DNA of 64,000 bases. It comes from Iodobacter arcticus. GTDB lineage: Bacteria > Pseudomonadota > Gammaproteobacteria > Burkholderiales > Chitinibacteraceae. The notes beneath the pieces are model-generated. The model saw nothing but the letters and a program-made list of their open reading frames with translations, was not told where the DNA came from and ran no database searches. The translations under genes and the position numbers were made by a program. The stretch spans positions 124,001 through 188,000 of the forward strand of contig NZ_JBHTBQ010000035.1 in NCBI RefSeq assembly GCF_042664895.1. The letters are read 5' to 3'. Below are positions 34,801-42,967 of this stretch, one piece after another. The first letter of the stretch is position 1; every line of letters begins with the position of its first letter.

Positions 34801-35662
34801 CGCCGATCTTGCCATGTATCAAGCCAAAGCGGCCGGGCGCAATACCTTACGGTTTTTTGATCCGCAAATGCAAGCCGATGTCACTCAGCGCGTGGCGCTT
34901 GAAACAGGCTTACGAGAAGCATTAGAAAACCAGCAATTTACGCTCTACTACCAGGCACAGGTTAAAGGAGCAGGTCAGCTTACTGGCGTAGAAGCCTTGG
35001 TGCGCTGGCGTCATCCCTTGCGCGGCATGGTTTCTCCTGCTGAATTTATCCCGCTCGCCGAAGAGTGCGGGCTTATTTTGGCTCTGGGTCACTGGGTATT
35101 AGAGGCCGCATGCAAGCAGCTTGCCCGTTGGGCTATTTCCCCGGAAATGAGCCATCTCACCATGGCGGTGAATGTGAGCCCACGGCAATTTCACCAACCC
35201 GATTTTGTCGAACAGGTACTCGCTATTCTGACTCGCACCGGCGCATCCGCACATCAGCTTAAGCTGGAGCTGACCGAAAGCGTGCTCATCGCCAATGTAG
35301 AAGACGTGATCCTTAAAATGAGCATCCTGAAACAGCAGGGCGTGGGTTTCTCGATTGATGACTTTGGCACAGGCTACTCCTCGCTCTCCTATTTAAAACG
35401 GCTGCCACTCGACCAGCTTAAAATTGATCAAAGCTTTATCAAAGACATCCTAAGCGATAGCAACGATGCAGCGATTGCCAAAATGGTGATCGTACTAGCA
35501 GACAGCTTAGGCCTCATCGTGATGGCCGAAGGCGTAGAAACCGAAGCCCAGCGTGATTTTCTTGCCAGCCAAGGCTGTCAATCCTACCAAGGCTATTTAT
35601 TTAGCCGGCCACTACCGCTGCACGAATTTGAAGCCTACGCCCTCTCCGGATTAATCAGCTAA
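31820..35662 (+). CDS. MASE1-PAS-GAF-PAS-PAS-GGDEF-EAL cyclic-di-GMP protein
   Basis: A 1280-residue membrane sensor. The N-terminal about 290 residues hold about eight membrane segments of MASE1 type (WIPSGLGFAILLIKG). Then follow a PAS domain (about 300-415), a GAF domain (about 425-585), two more PAS domains (about 590-835), GGDEF (motif LGGDEF near residue 927) and EAL (VEALVRWRHP near 1057, ELTESVLI, DDFGTGYSSL, AEGVETEAQ). Both catalytic motifs are intact, so both synthesis and hydrolysis of c-di-GMP are possible. The start is a TTG at 31820; a shorter start near 31871 is an alternative. Confidence 0.93.
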   Translation: MNKFFIYRWSDLPRLAGMTLLLVLSIQLTLSYLSVEGNTSIFWIPSGLGFAILLIKGQKYWPAIFLSAFLCDLHRGSPFASLIIATTIVLETLLSYTLLRRLSIQGKSFDPAFTHTHDYLFLLLITTPTALFGAASGATALWLSGSIEGTLLLGHILNWWVGNLLGIAAICPLILVWQQPPRQIASKKTEAMLCFGLAFLLGQIVFLGWWQASLSLLAHSYWAFIFVLWAATRFGRHGSLLIAAMSTLQALLGATLSVGFFAAENTPNIKLWLYCMVLNLLAALLALLIKERKQAEALAQEINQRHRTLVEWSPEAIAVHRAGKLIYVNPAAVRLAGASTAEELIGQSLLDLVHPDFYQNVLHRTQTIMTGGVTEPMIELKLIKLDGGVIDVEVQSTLITLDGQPAIHALIRDITQRKQADQYEQFRSRILEVLACGELLSQQLEAIVLGVEQLYPGMRCSILLLDKQGKHLKHGAAPSLPDFYNAAINGLAIGIGAGSCGTAAFTGKQVIAEDLATHPYWQPYQALAASAGLGACYSHPILSMAGQVLGTFAIYHPTAHTPIPTDITMIEQSAHLASIAIERNIVAEKLRDSEAHYRLLTENVSDVVWKQDGNHHFTYISPADEVLRGYSAQEVVGHSVFEHLTAESIAVTEKKHAQRSHDEQQGIQTGSYTLELQQRCKDERLIWTEVLSTPERDATGHIKGYYGITRDITQRKEAEAELRIAAIAFQSQEAMFVTDVNWIILRVNQAFSSITGYTAQEALGHTPIMLTSLRHNSAFYSEMTDRIHHKGMWQGEIWNRRKNGEIFPAWLILTEVKADNGEVTHYVATLTDITSRKAAEDQIQSLAFYDPLTALPNRRLLMDRLAQAMTLGARHDSKGALLFIDLDNFKILNDTLGHDKGDLLLIEVAKRLSASTREGDTVARLGGDEFVVMLEDLSVNSLEAATEAEAVGEKILSTLNQTYQLADYAHHSTPSVGITLFGEQAESLDEPLKRADLAMYQAKAAGRNTLRFFDPQMQADVTQRVALETGLREALENQQFTLYYQAQVKGAGQLTGVEALVRWRHPLRGMVSPAEFIPLAEECGLILALGHWVLEAACKQLARWAISPEMSHLTMAVNVSPRQFHQPDFVEQVLAILTRTGASAHQLKLELTESVLIANVEDVILKMSILKQQGVGFSIDDFGTGYSSLSYLKRLPLDQLKIDQSFIKDILSDSNDAAIAKMVIVLADSLGLIVMAEGVETEAQRDFLASQGCQSYQGYLFSRPLPLHEFEAYALSGLIS

Positions 35663-35665
35663 GCC

Positions 35666-36085
35666 ATGCCCATCCAGCACCTTAGCCATCCCACTTTTAT
35701 CGTTAAAGACCTCGAGCGTATGGCGTACTTTTTGTGCGAAGGTTTGGGCGCTGTGGAGATTTACGACAGCCAAGCGCAGCACTTTTCGCTCTCGCATGAG
35801 AAATTCTTTAGCCTGGGAAGCCTATGGCTCGCCGCCATGCAGGGCGATCCACCCGCTGAACGCAGCTATCAGCATGTTGCATTTAAAATAGAAGAACACG
35901 AGCTAGCCAGCTATCAGGCAAGACTCGAAGCCCTCGGTGTAGACATCAAACCTCCCCGCCCCAGAGTAAAGGGCGAAGGACAATCGCTCTACTTCTATGA
36001 CTTTGACAACCACCTGTTTGAGCTTCACACAGGTACGCTGACGCAAAGGCTAGCGCGTTATAGCGAGGATACGGAGCCCTATTAA
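35666..36085 (+). CDS. fosX: FosX-type fosfomycin resistance hydrolase
   Basis: This 139-residue vicinal-oxygen-chelate protein resembles FosX of Listeria (recalled family knowledge): HPTFIVKDLERMAYFL, LSHEKFFSLGSLWLAAMQGD, PRPRVKGEGQSLYFYDFDNH and LFELHTGTLTQRLARY. Metal ligands H8, H70 and E119 and the catalytic base E45 fall in register with H7, H69, E118 and E44 of that enzyme. FosX opens the epoxide of fosfomycin with water using Mn2+. It starts 3 nt after the stop of the c-di-GMP gene, so translation is probably coupled. FosA/FosB is less likely because the FosX-specific Glu is present. Confidence 0.85.
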   Translation: MPIQHLSHPTFIVKDLERMAYFLCEGLGAVEIYDSQAQHFSLSHEKFFSLGSLWLAAMQGDPPAERSYQHVAFKIEEHELASYQARLEALGVDIKPPRPRVKGEGQSLYFYDFDNHLFELHTGTLTQRLARYSEDTEPY

Positions 36086-36111
36086 CTTAATAGGGCAAAG
36101 CTTGGTTTTTA

Positions 36112-36158
36112 TAGGGTGTGCACGTTGTTGCGCACCGGCGGTGCGTAACGCCTACGGC
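36112..36158. repeat. Diverged copy of the TAGGGTGTGC palindromic repeat
   Basis: It begins TAGGGTGTGCACG and contains GCGCACC-GGC-GGTGCGT, the same inner hairpin as the 25842 element. The right terminal repeat is lost or diverged. It lies between fosX and ggt. Confidence 0.55.
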
Positions 36159-36275
36159 TAACTTAGTACATAGGGGTACAAGCCGCGAGCAACACTCCCC
36201 CTTGCGACAACACCCCACTACGCCACTCATTACTGCTTGTGTAGCATGAGGGCTCCTAAAGCTGGAGTTGACTCA

Positions 36276-38009
36276 ATGAATAAGCCATTCATCGCCACAC
36301 TCATCGTCTTACTGATCACCCCCGCATGGGCCAAACAGCCCGTAGCCACGGGCTATGGTGGCGCAGTAGCCACCATTTCTGAACCTGCCAGCCAGGCCGC
36401 CATGCGCATTTTAAATGCGGGTGGCAATGCCGTAGATGCGGCTGTTGCAGCTGCGGCCACACTTGGCGTAACCGATCCTTTTAGCTGCGGCATTGGCGGC
36501 GGCGGCTTTATGCTAATTTATTCTGCCAAAGATAAAAAAATCATCAGCATTGATTCCCGCGAAACCGCGCCTGCCTACTTTAGCCCGCAAATCTATAAAA
36601 AAGAGGGCAAGGAAATGGAATGGGATGATGTGGTGCCCACTGGCATATCAGTCGGCGTGCCCGGCACAGTGCGCGGCTGGCATGAGGCGTTGGCACGTTA
36701 TGGCACCATGGACATGGCACGAGTATTACAACCTGCCATTCAAGTGGCTGACACTGGCTTTAAAATCAGCCCCAATTTCTACCGTATTAATCAAATTAAC
36801 GAAGCCAAATTCGCCCGCTTTAGCTCAACATCCGCATTATATTTAAAAGACGGCAAAGCCCTGCCCATTGGCACGAGCTTTCGCAACCCTGATTTGGCCG
36901 CCACTTATCGTGCCATCAGCAAGGGTGGTGTAAAAGCCTTTTACGAAGGGCAACTGGCCAAACAGATTGTAGATACCGTCAACGCACCCCCGGTCGCGGC
37001 GGGCGTTGCTGTGCTGACTGGCAAAATGACACTCGCCGATTTAAAAGATTACGAAGCACGCCTGCGCCAGCCAATTCATTCCACTTACCGAGGGCTTGAT
37101 CTCTACGGCATGGCCATGCCTTCATCCGGCGGAATTGCCATTGCAGAAGCGTTAAATATCTTGGAAGGCTTTGATCTCAAAACCATGCCACGAGATCAAG
37201 TAGAGCATCTGTATATGGAAGCCGCCAAGCTCGCCTTTGCCGATCGTAACGCCTATGTGGCCGACGGGGAATATACCGATGTACCCAAAACTGGCCTGTT
37301 ATCCAAGGCCTATGCGGCAGAGCGCGCCAAGCTGATCGATCTAAAACAAAGCCACGGCAAGGCCAATGCAGGAGACCCATTTTTATTCCAGGACGATCAA
37401 TCCCGCCCACTGCGCCCTAAAGTCAGCCTTAGCACCGAGCCAGCCCACACCACCCACCTTACTGTAAGTGATAAGGAAGGCAATATCGTTGCTTATACCT
37501 TTACCATCGAAGACTGGGGTGGCAGCGGCATTGTAGTGCCGGGCAAGGGATTTTTGCTGAACAATGAAATGACCGACTTTGAATTTAGCGGCCCGCACCC
37601 GAATATCCCCGAAGCAGGCAAACGCCCACGCTCCAGCATGTCGCCCACACTGGCCTTTAAAAATGGCAAACCGCTATTTAGCATCGGCTCGCCGGGTGGC
37701 TCAACCATTATCACCACCGTATTGCAAACCATCGTCAACCATATTGATTTAGGCATGCCCCTTGCCGACGCGCTGGCTGCACCGCGCCTTAGCCAAAGAA
37801 ATGGCGACAAAACCCAGGTCGAAACGCTATTAAAATTTGTAGGCAGCCCGCAGGCCAAAGCGCTGGAGCAATATGGACATCAATGGAATGAAACGGATGA
37901 GATTGGAGCCGCCAACGGCCTGCAGTTTAATAGTGATGGCAGCACTACGGCAGTAAGCGAGCCACTACGGCATGGCGGCGGCAGTGCCATCGTACAAAAA
38001 CCGCAATAA
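36276..38009 (+). CDS. ggt: Gamma-glutamyltransferase
   Basis: Ggt (577 aa) cleaves the gamma-glutamyl bond of glutathione in the periplasm. ATG 36276 has GGAG eight bases upstream and gives a signal peptide MNKPFIATLIVLLITPAWA. The precursor autocleaves before T392 in PAHTTHLTVSDKEGN, giving large and small subunits. Substrate-loop motifs such as PFSCGIGGGGFMLIY and MPSSGGIAIAEALNILEGF (large subunit), and NNEMTDFEFSG and SSMSPTLAFKNGKPLFSIGS (small subunit) are present. Confidence 0.95.
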   Translation: MNKPFIATLIVLLITPAWAKQPVATGYGGAVATISEPASQAAMRILNAGGNAVDAAVAAAATLGVTDPFSCGIGGGGFMLIYSAKDKKIISIDSRETAPAYFSPQIYKKEGKEMEWDDVVPTGISVGVPGTVRGWHEALARYGTMDMARVLQPAIQVADTGFKISPNFYRINQINEAKFARFSSTSALYLKDGKALPIGTSFRNPDLAATYRAISKGGVKAFYEGQLAKQIVDTVNAPPVAAGVAVLTGKMTLADLKDYEARLRQPIHSTYRGLDLYGMAMPSSGGIAIAEALNILEGFDLKTMPRDQVEHLYMEAAKLAFADRNAYVADGEYTDVPKTGLLSKAYAAERAKLIDLKQSHGKANAGDPFLFQDDQSRPLRPKVSLSTEPAHTTHLTVSDKEGNIVAYTFTIEDWGGSGIVVPGKGFLLNNEMTDFEFSGPHPNIPEAGKRPRSSMSPTLAFKNGKPLFSIGSPGGSTIITTVLQTIVNHIDLGMPLADALAAPRLSQRNGDKTQVETLLKFVGSPQAKALEQYGHQWNETDEIGAANGLQFNSDGSTTAVSEPLRHGGGSAIVQKPQ

Positions 38010-38010
38010 A

Positions 38011-38037
38011 TGTAGGGTGGGCATGCCTTTATGCCCA
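38011..38037. repeat. TGTAGGGTGGGCAT hairpin repeat after ggt
   Basis: TGTAGGGTGGGCAT followed by a TGGGCAT/ATGCCCA stem (38018-38024 with 38031-38037). The opening 14 nt are identical to those of the element at 9389. It could act as a 3' end structure for ggt. Confidence 0.65.
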
Positions 38038-38072
38038 CAATGCACATCAAGCCAAGGGTTTGTCCTGCTTTT

Positions 38073-38184
38073 GTAGGATGTGGTGGAGCGGAGCGATACC
38101 CATCAATACGGTGACCTTGATGGGTATCGCCGAGATCGCTGAGCGAGGTAAACCTCGCACGCAGAACGGCTCCACCCATCCTAC
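38073..38184. repeat. Palindromic GTAGGATG repeat element
   Basis: GTAGGATGTGGTGGAGC at the left end and GGCTCCACCCATCCTAC at the right end are imperfect inverted repeats over 112 bp. Inside, GATACCCATCAA (38095-38106) and TTGATGGGTATC (38117-38128) are a perfect 12-bp stem. It lies between the convergent ggt and bioB genes. Confidence 0.75.
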
Positions 38185-38224
38185 GGAACTCGTTTTATGC
38201 TCAAGACACGTGTGCTTACCCAAC

Positions 38225-39235
38225 TTACAACGGTTGAATATTCAACTTGGCAAATAGATTACGATCGCGGCTTACATCAGGGTTGCCTGTGGTTAGCAAT
38301 TTATCGCCGTAGAAAATCGAATTTGCCCCGGCCATAAAGCAGAGCGCTTGCATCGCTTCCGGCATTTGCTGGCGCCCCGCAGAAAGGCGCACAAAGGATT
38401 TAGGCATGGTGATTCGAGCTACGGCAATCATGCGCACAAATTCTGTCCAATCAATCGCCTCGCCTTCTTCTAGCGGCGTGCCTTCGATCTTCACCAGATT
38501 ATTAATTGGCACCGAATCAGGCTGTGGCTCTAAATTAGCCAGCTGCGCGATCAAGCCAACGCGGTCTTGCCTTGTTTCACCCAAACCCACAATTCCGCCG
38601 CTACAGACACTCAGGCCCGCTTTGCGCACCTTACCCAAGGTGTCCAGACGATCCTGATAGCTGTGGCTGGTCACGATATTGGCGTAATTTTCTGGCGAGG
38701 TATCCAGGTTATGGTTGTAATAATCTAAGCCTGAATCACGCAGCTCTTCAGCTTGGCCTTCTTTTAGCATCCCAAAAGTGGCACACGTTTCCATGCCCAG
38801 CGCTTTCACGCCTGCAATCATTTTTTTGACTTCAACTAAATCTTTAGTCTTAGGACCACGCCATGCTGCGCCCATACAGAAACGCGATGCGCCATTTTCT
38901 TTAGCAATGCGCGCCACGTCGATCACTTCATCGGCGTTCATCAACACTTCTTTTTCCAAACCGGTATCGTATCGGGCCGATTGCGAGCAATAGCCACAGT
39001 CTTCCGAACAGCCGCCGGTTTTAACTGAAAGCAAGGTGGAAAGCTGCACTTTATTGGCATCAAAATGCTGGCGATGCACGGTCTGGGCACGGAACACCAA
39101 GTCATTAAAAGGCAGCTCAAACAACTCGGCCACCGCATCCAGCGAGTAAGCACCGCTTTCTGGATGCGGTGTTAAGCGTTTAAATTCAATGGGGTGGGTT
39201 TGAGCTTGTTGAGTCATCGACATGGGCATAGACAT
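38225..39235 (-). CDS. bioB: Biotin synthase
   Basis: BioB (336 aa) is the radical SAM enzyme that inserts sulfur into dethiobiotin. The Cx3Cx2C motif is CSEDCGYCSQSARY, and the CMGAAWRGPK, YYNHNLDTSPENYANI and FARLSAGRQQMP-like (VRLSAGRQQMPEAMQ) motifs are present. Several start ATGs lie close together (39235, 39229, 39223, 39217), and the annotated N-terminus MSMPMSMTQQ is uncertain by up to six residues. It is divergent from comF. Confidence 0.96.
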   Translation of the reverse strand: MSMPMSMTQQAQTHPIEFKRLTPHPESGAYSLDAVAELFELPFNDLVFRAQTVHRQHFDANKVQLSTLLSVKTGGCSEDCGYCSQSARYDTGLEKEVLMNADEVIDVARIAKENGASRFCMGAAWRGPKTKDLVEVKKMIAGVKALGMETCATFGMLKEGQAEELRDSGLDYYNHNLDTSPENYANIVTSHSYQDRLDTLGKVRKAGLSVCSGGIVGLGETRQDRVGLIAQLANLEPQPDSVPINNLVKIEGTPLEEGEAIDWTEFVRMIAVARITMPKSFVRLSAGRQQMPEAMQALCFMAGANSIFYGDKLLTTGNPDVSRDRNLFAKLNIQPL

Positions 39236-39304
39236 CCAGATTGGGCCTTGGCTCAGCGAAAGTCGCTGGCATTTTCCAAGGTAAAACGCATAATCAAGGG
39301 GTGA

Positions 39305-40015
39305 TTGTCTGAATCGAGCGCCAAGTTGTCAAATTTTATCGTTAATTTTTTGGACAACTGTGCACCACCCTGCCGCTGTGTACTCTGTGCGGCCAGTTGC
39401 AAAAACAGTGCGCTTTGCCCTGCCTGCCTCCGTCATTTGCCTTATTTAACCCAAGCACTCTGCCCAAAATGCGCCCTGCCCGCCCATGATGGCGGCCTAT
39501 GCGCGGCCTGTTTAAATCACCCGCCCGCCTTTGATTTTAGCTATGCGGCTTTTATCTACACCGCTCCGATCAAGGAGCTGATCATTGCCGCTAAGTTTTC
39601 CGGGCAATGGTCATTGCTGCCCACACTGGGGCACTTGCTCTTAGCCACCGTAAGCCGTTCACCCCGGCCCGATTTCATTATTCCCTTACCATTGCACCCT
39701 GCCCGCTTAAAAGAGCGGGGTTACAATCAAGCCTTTGAGCTAGCCCAAATGAGTGCCCGGCAGCTACATATTCCAATTCAGCTCAATACACTAAAACGCC
39801 GCATCAATACCGAACATCAGGCCCGCCTCTCTCAGGCTGAGCGTCACAAAAATATGCGCAACGCTTTTTACACCCGGCAAAATCTGGCAGGAAAGCATAT
39901 CGTCATTGTGGACGATGTAATGACATCTGGCTCCAGCCTGCATGCCGCCGCAGCTTGCTTAAAAGAAGCCGGCGCATTACGCGTAGATGCCTGGGTATTA
40001 GCGCGAGCCATTTAA
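39305..40015 (+). CDS. comF: ComF family protein (amidophosphoribosyltransferase-like)
   Basis: This 236-residue protein has N-terminal zinc-finger cysteine pairs (CAPPCRCVLCAASC, CPACL, CPKCALPAHDGGLCAACL) and a phosphoribosyltransferase domain with the PRPP loop IVIVDDVMTSGSSLHAAA near residue 200. ComF helps in DNA uptake and processing in competent bacteria. The start is a TTG at 39305 with an AAGGGG just upstream. It starts 70 nt from the divergent bioB. Confidence 0.88.
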   Translation: MSESSAKLSNFIVNFLDNCAPPCRCVLCAASCKNSALCPACLRHLPYLTQALCPKCALPAHDGGLCAACLNHPPAFDFSYAAFIYTAPIKELIIAAKFSGQWSLLPTLGHLLLATVSRSPRPDFIIPLPLHPARLKERGYNQAFELAQMSARQLHIPIQLNTLKRRINTEHQARLSQAERHKNMRNAFYTRQNLAGKHIVIVDDVMTSGSSLHAAAACLKEAGALRVDAWVLARAI

Positions 40016-40026
40016 AAAACGGATGA

Positions 40027-40772
40027 CTATTGCTGATAACGCTGGATAATACCCGCCATTTTGTCATTGCTCATTAATTCAAGCAGTCCCCTGTCTATCG
40101 TCTGAATTAATTGCTTGGCATCAGGATGCTTTTTGCCCACAGCAAAATAAAGCGGATCTTTTTGCACCCCGGGTAATGGCTGAATCTGGTAGGCATTACT
40201 TTCTAAAACAAACAATCCTAGTTTTGAAAGCCCTAGGCAAATTTCACGCATATCTACAACTACATCACAACGATGCTGATCTATTTTTTTCAGTAAACTT
40301 AAATAAGTATATGCACCACGATCTATTTTATTTTCCGGTAATTGTGCATAAGGGGTTGCCCCGCCATGTACAGCGCAAACTTTTAAATACGCTAAATCTG
40401 CCTGCGTTTTTACTGGTGGATTTACATAACGTGCGCTGGCATATAAATAAGAAGGCGTGAGGCTATGGTAACTTTTTGAAAAAATAAACTTCTTTTCACT
40501 CTCTGGTGTTTACAAATGGACATTGCCACATCAAAACCACGATAAAATTTAACCTCATTCACACAACGCGCCCAAGGAATAAGTACAATATGGGGCAATT
40601 CAGGCGGTTTAAAACTTCTATTAATACTGCAACAGAAATACCACCCCCCCTGCTCTGGTGCTAAGCGGGTAAGACATTGGCGATCAATGGCTATCGCCAC
40701 CGCAAATCTTTACAGGCATTAATGCTGCGCATGCAGGAAAAAAGCGGCCAATATTATAACAAAGAGCTTCAT
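40027..40772 (-). pseudogene. Periplasmic substrate-binding protein, multiply frameshifted
   Basis: An original frame of about 248 codons is recognisable. From ATG 40772 the signal MKLFVIILAAFFLHAQ appears, then ICGGDSH in another frame ending in TGA where Trp is expected. Another shift gives PPELPHIVLIPWARCVNEVK, a third follows in a T-run near LFF/SKSYHSLTPSYLYASARY, and the C-terminus reads MREICLGLSKLGLFVLESNA to the stop. The pattern VNEV...DVAMSI and IPWARC are typical of SBP_bac_3 proteins. At least four lesions are needed, so this is a dead gene, not a sequencing slip. Confidence 0.85.
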
Positions 40773-41221
40773 TAGCATCATATTCCGCATATAAAAAATA
40801 AAAAATATAAACGCAAGTAACTTTATTTAAATCATTTCCTTTATTCTGTAAGATATAACCATATCTTCCTGTGCACCGAACGATTGTGCGCAAAAAATCC
40901 AATCTATTTCCCTTATACCTTACTCGTAAAATCACGGCTTAAAATCATTGCAGGCCAAAGCATCACCGCCATCGAGTAAGCAAGGAGCAAATAGCCTCAT
41001 TTAATTGATCTTCATTTATTCATAAACACGCTCATTCGATCCTTCAGCTTTTAAATTTCACACAATAAGTTCCCAAGCATTTGCGTAAATTATTACAGGA
41101 TTAATCGTGTAATAGTGACATGTGTATTGTGGTTTAGATCGCTAAAATGACGGCAACATTCAGATGGCATGAGCCTGCTGAACCTGTCTTATCAGCACAT
41201 GCGTCACAAAGAGGAAAAACC
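40773..41221. other. AT-rich intergenic region before the XRE regulator
   Basis: About 450 bp with no convincing ORF. The region holds the pseudogene's presumed 5' flank and the promoter of the next gene. The direct repeats, hairpins and boxes seen are too weak to name. Confidence 0.4.
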
Positions 41222-41551
41222 ATGCAAAACCAGAGCATCAACCCACGTGAAGTTCGTCAGCAACTCGGCTTAAACCAGCAAGAGTTTTGGAGCCGTATCG
41301 GTGTAACGCAAAGTGGCGGTTCCCGCTACGAAAGCGGCCGCAATATGCCACGCCCAGTTCGCGAATTACTCCGCGTTGTTCATGTTGAGCAAATCGACCT
41401 GGAACGCATTAATCGCGAAGACTACCAAATTATTCAGCATCTTCGCGAAGAACGCGTTGAGCTATACAACACGCTGCGTGCTGCAGCACATACCCACGCT
41501 GACGACAAACCGTTTCAGCCAGCCAAGAGCAGTAATCAGCTACAAGCTTAG
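41222..41551 (+). CDS. XRE-family helix-turn-helix transcriptional regulator
   Basis: This 109-residue protein has one HTH (about residues 8-60: REVRQQLGLNQQEFWSRIGV, TQSGGSRYESGRNMPRPVRE) and a C-terminal helical part (HLREERVELYNTLRAAAHTH). ATG 41222 has AGAGGA six bases upstream; an upstream start at 41147 lacks support. It may regulate itself or the neighbouring radical SAM/universal stress genes, but targets are unknown. It overlaps the convergent radical SAM gene by 12 nt. Confidence 0.8.
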   Translation: MQNQSINPREVRQQLGLNQQEFWSRIGVTQSGGSRYESGRNMPRPVRELLRVVHVEQIDLERINREDYQIIQHLREERVELYNTLRAAAHTHADDKPFQPAKSSNQLQA

Positions 41552-42403
41552 TTTTACTTCAAGCCCAAGCCCGGCAATACGCTGGGCTAGCTTTTGCATC
41601 CATTCTGATGGGGCTGCAAGCAGTCTACTTGCCTCTGCTTGCATCGAAGGCCGTGCCAGACCATAAAGCAACACGCCCTCCAGCTGCACACCCGCTACAA
41701 TTCTTTCCTGCAAAAAATCCAGATAAGCGGTTACCTGCACCTCATCCGGCAATGCCCCGTCCATTTCAAACATACATGTTTGAATCCATGTAGGGCAATG
41801 CTGCGCCGCCAGCATTAAACGGCGCGCAACTTGTGCTTGCTTATGCTGAATCTGATTCACCACCGAAAAGCCATCCAGCGGTGCACGATCCAGCTTAAAC
41901 CACACTTCTCCGCCCAAATCACGCATGATGCCCAAGGCGGTTTGCACTTGCCCACGATCCAGCTGGCTGCCATTGGTGATTAGCACCAATTTGATTTTTC
42001 CGACCAGTTCAAACTCTTGTAGTACGGCAGCAACGCCTTCTACACAGGCTAAAAATTGCACGCTGCTCGTTGGCTCGCCATTACCAGAAAAAGCCACATC
42101 ATTTAAGCGGCGCGCTTCGGGCGGCACACGCGTTTGCATAAAATCGCCATGCACAATATCGTGCAATAAATGGCGCAATTCAGATTGCATTAACTCTAAA
42201 TCAAGCTGCGGTGCACCACCGCGAATTAAATCAGGCACTTGGCAATAGACGCAGCGCCAGTTACAGGCATTGTTAGGATTAAGGTTAATCCCCACAGACA
42301 CCCCCCCCGCACGCCGTGATACCACGGGATATACGTAAACACAGCCGGCACTATCCCGGCTGTGATCGACTACTTGCAAAATCTGTGTCGTCTTACTTGT
42401 CAT
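41540..42403 (-). CDS. Orphan radical SAM protein
   Basis: This 287-residue protein has the radical SAM motif C47-NWR-C51-VY-C54, preceded by VSVGINLNPNNA, and the SAM-binding segment SGNGEPTSSVQFL. The C-terminal part is variable and has no SPASM cysteine cluster. Its function is unknown. It overlaps the universal stress gene by 11 nt on the same strand, so the two are cotranscribed. Proteins of this kind occur as unassigned radical SAM enzymes in proteobacteria. Confidence 0.8.
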   Translation of the reverse strand: MTSKTTQILQVVDHSRDSAGCVYVYPVVSRRAGGVSVGINLNPNNACNWRCVYCQVPDLIRGGAPQLDLELMQSELRHLLHDIVHGDFMQTRVPPEARRLNDVAFSGNGEPTSSVQFLACVEGVAAVLQEFELVGKIKLVLITNGSQLDRGQVQTALGIMRDLGGEVWFKLDRAPLDGFSVVNQIQHKQAQVARRLMLAAQHCPTWIQTCMFEMDGALPDEVQVTAYLDFLQERIVAGVQLEGVLLYGLARPSMQAEASRLLAAPSEWMQKLAQRIAGLGLEVKLSL

Positions 42404-42848
42404 TCGCCTTTGCTCTCACCAATAACACAGGAACCGGCGTGGCATGCACCACCCCTTCTGCCACACTACCCATCAATAAATGAGTTAAGCCGCCATAGCC
42501 ATGCGTACCCATTACAATTAAATCAGCAGGCCAGCTTTCTGCTTCTTTGACAATAGCCAAAGCTAAATTGCCGCCCCAAGATTCAAGCAAGCTAGTTTCA
42601 ACATCTAAACCATCCGCTCTTAATCCCTCAGCCAGCTCTGCTAATAATTTTTCACCCGATTGGCGTAATGCATTTTGCAATTGCGGCACGTCTAAGAATT
42701 CGTTCGCGCTCCAGGCAAATTGAGCCAAATCAACCACATGGATCAATTTTACTTTTGCCCTTTGATCTCCTGCAAAACGCCGTCCTTCAATAATAGCGGC
42801 GGCACTGGTATCACTATTATCCACGGGCACTAATATGCGCTGATACAT
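42393..42848 (-). CDS. Universal stress protein (UspA family)
   Basis: This 151-residue protein shows the Usp fold: YQRILVPVDNSDTSAAAIIE at the N-terminus and the nucleotide-binding GTHGYGGLTHLLMGSVAEGV with the G-2x-G-9x-G(S/T) pattern at the C-terminus. AAGGAG is seven bases before the ATG. It is the first gene of the two-gene unit with the radical SAM protein. It likely binds ATP and acts under stress (family knowledge). Confidence 0.92.
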   Translation of the reverse strand: MYQRILVPVDNSDTSAAAIIEGRRFAGDQRAKVKLIHVVDLAQFAWSANEFLDVPQLQNALRQSGEKLLAELAEGLRADGLDVETSLLESWGGNLALAIVKEAESWPADLIVMGTHGYGGLTHLLMGSVAEGVVHATPVPVLLVRAKANDK

Positions 42849-42967
42849 GATAAGTCTCCTTATTTAAAGATAGGGATATAAACGATTAGTTTAACAGCAA
42901 GCGACTGTTGCCTTGTATAAAGCTTCAGCATACACTCGTTAGCATATGTTTAACCGCCGATTCAATA

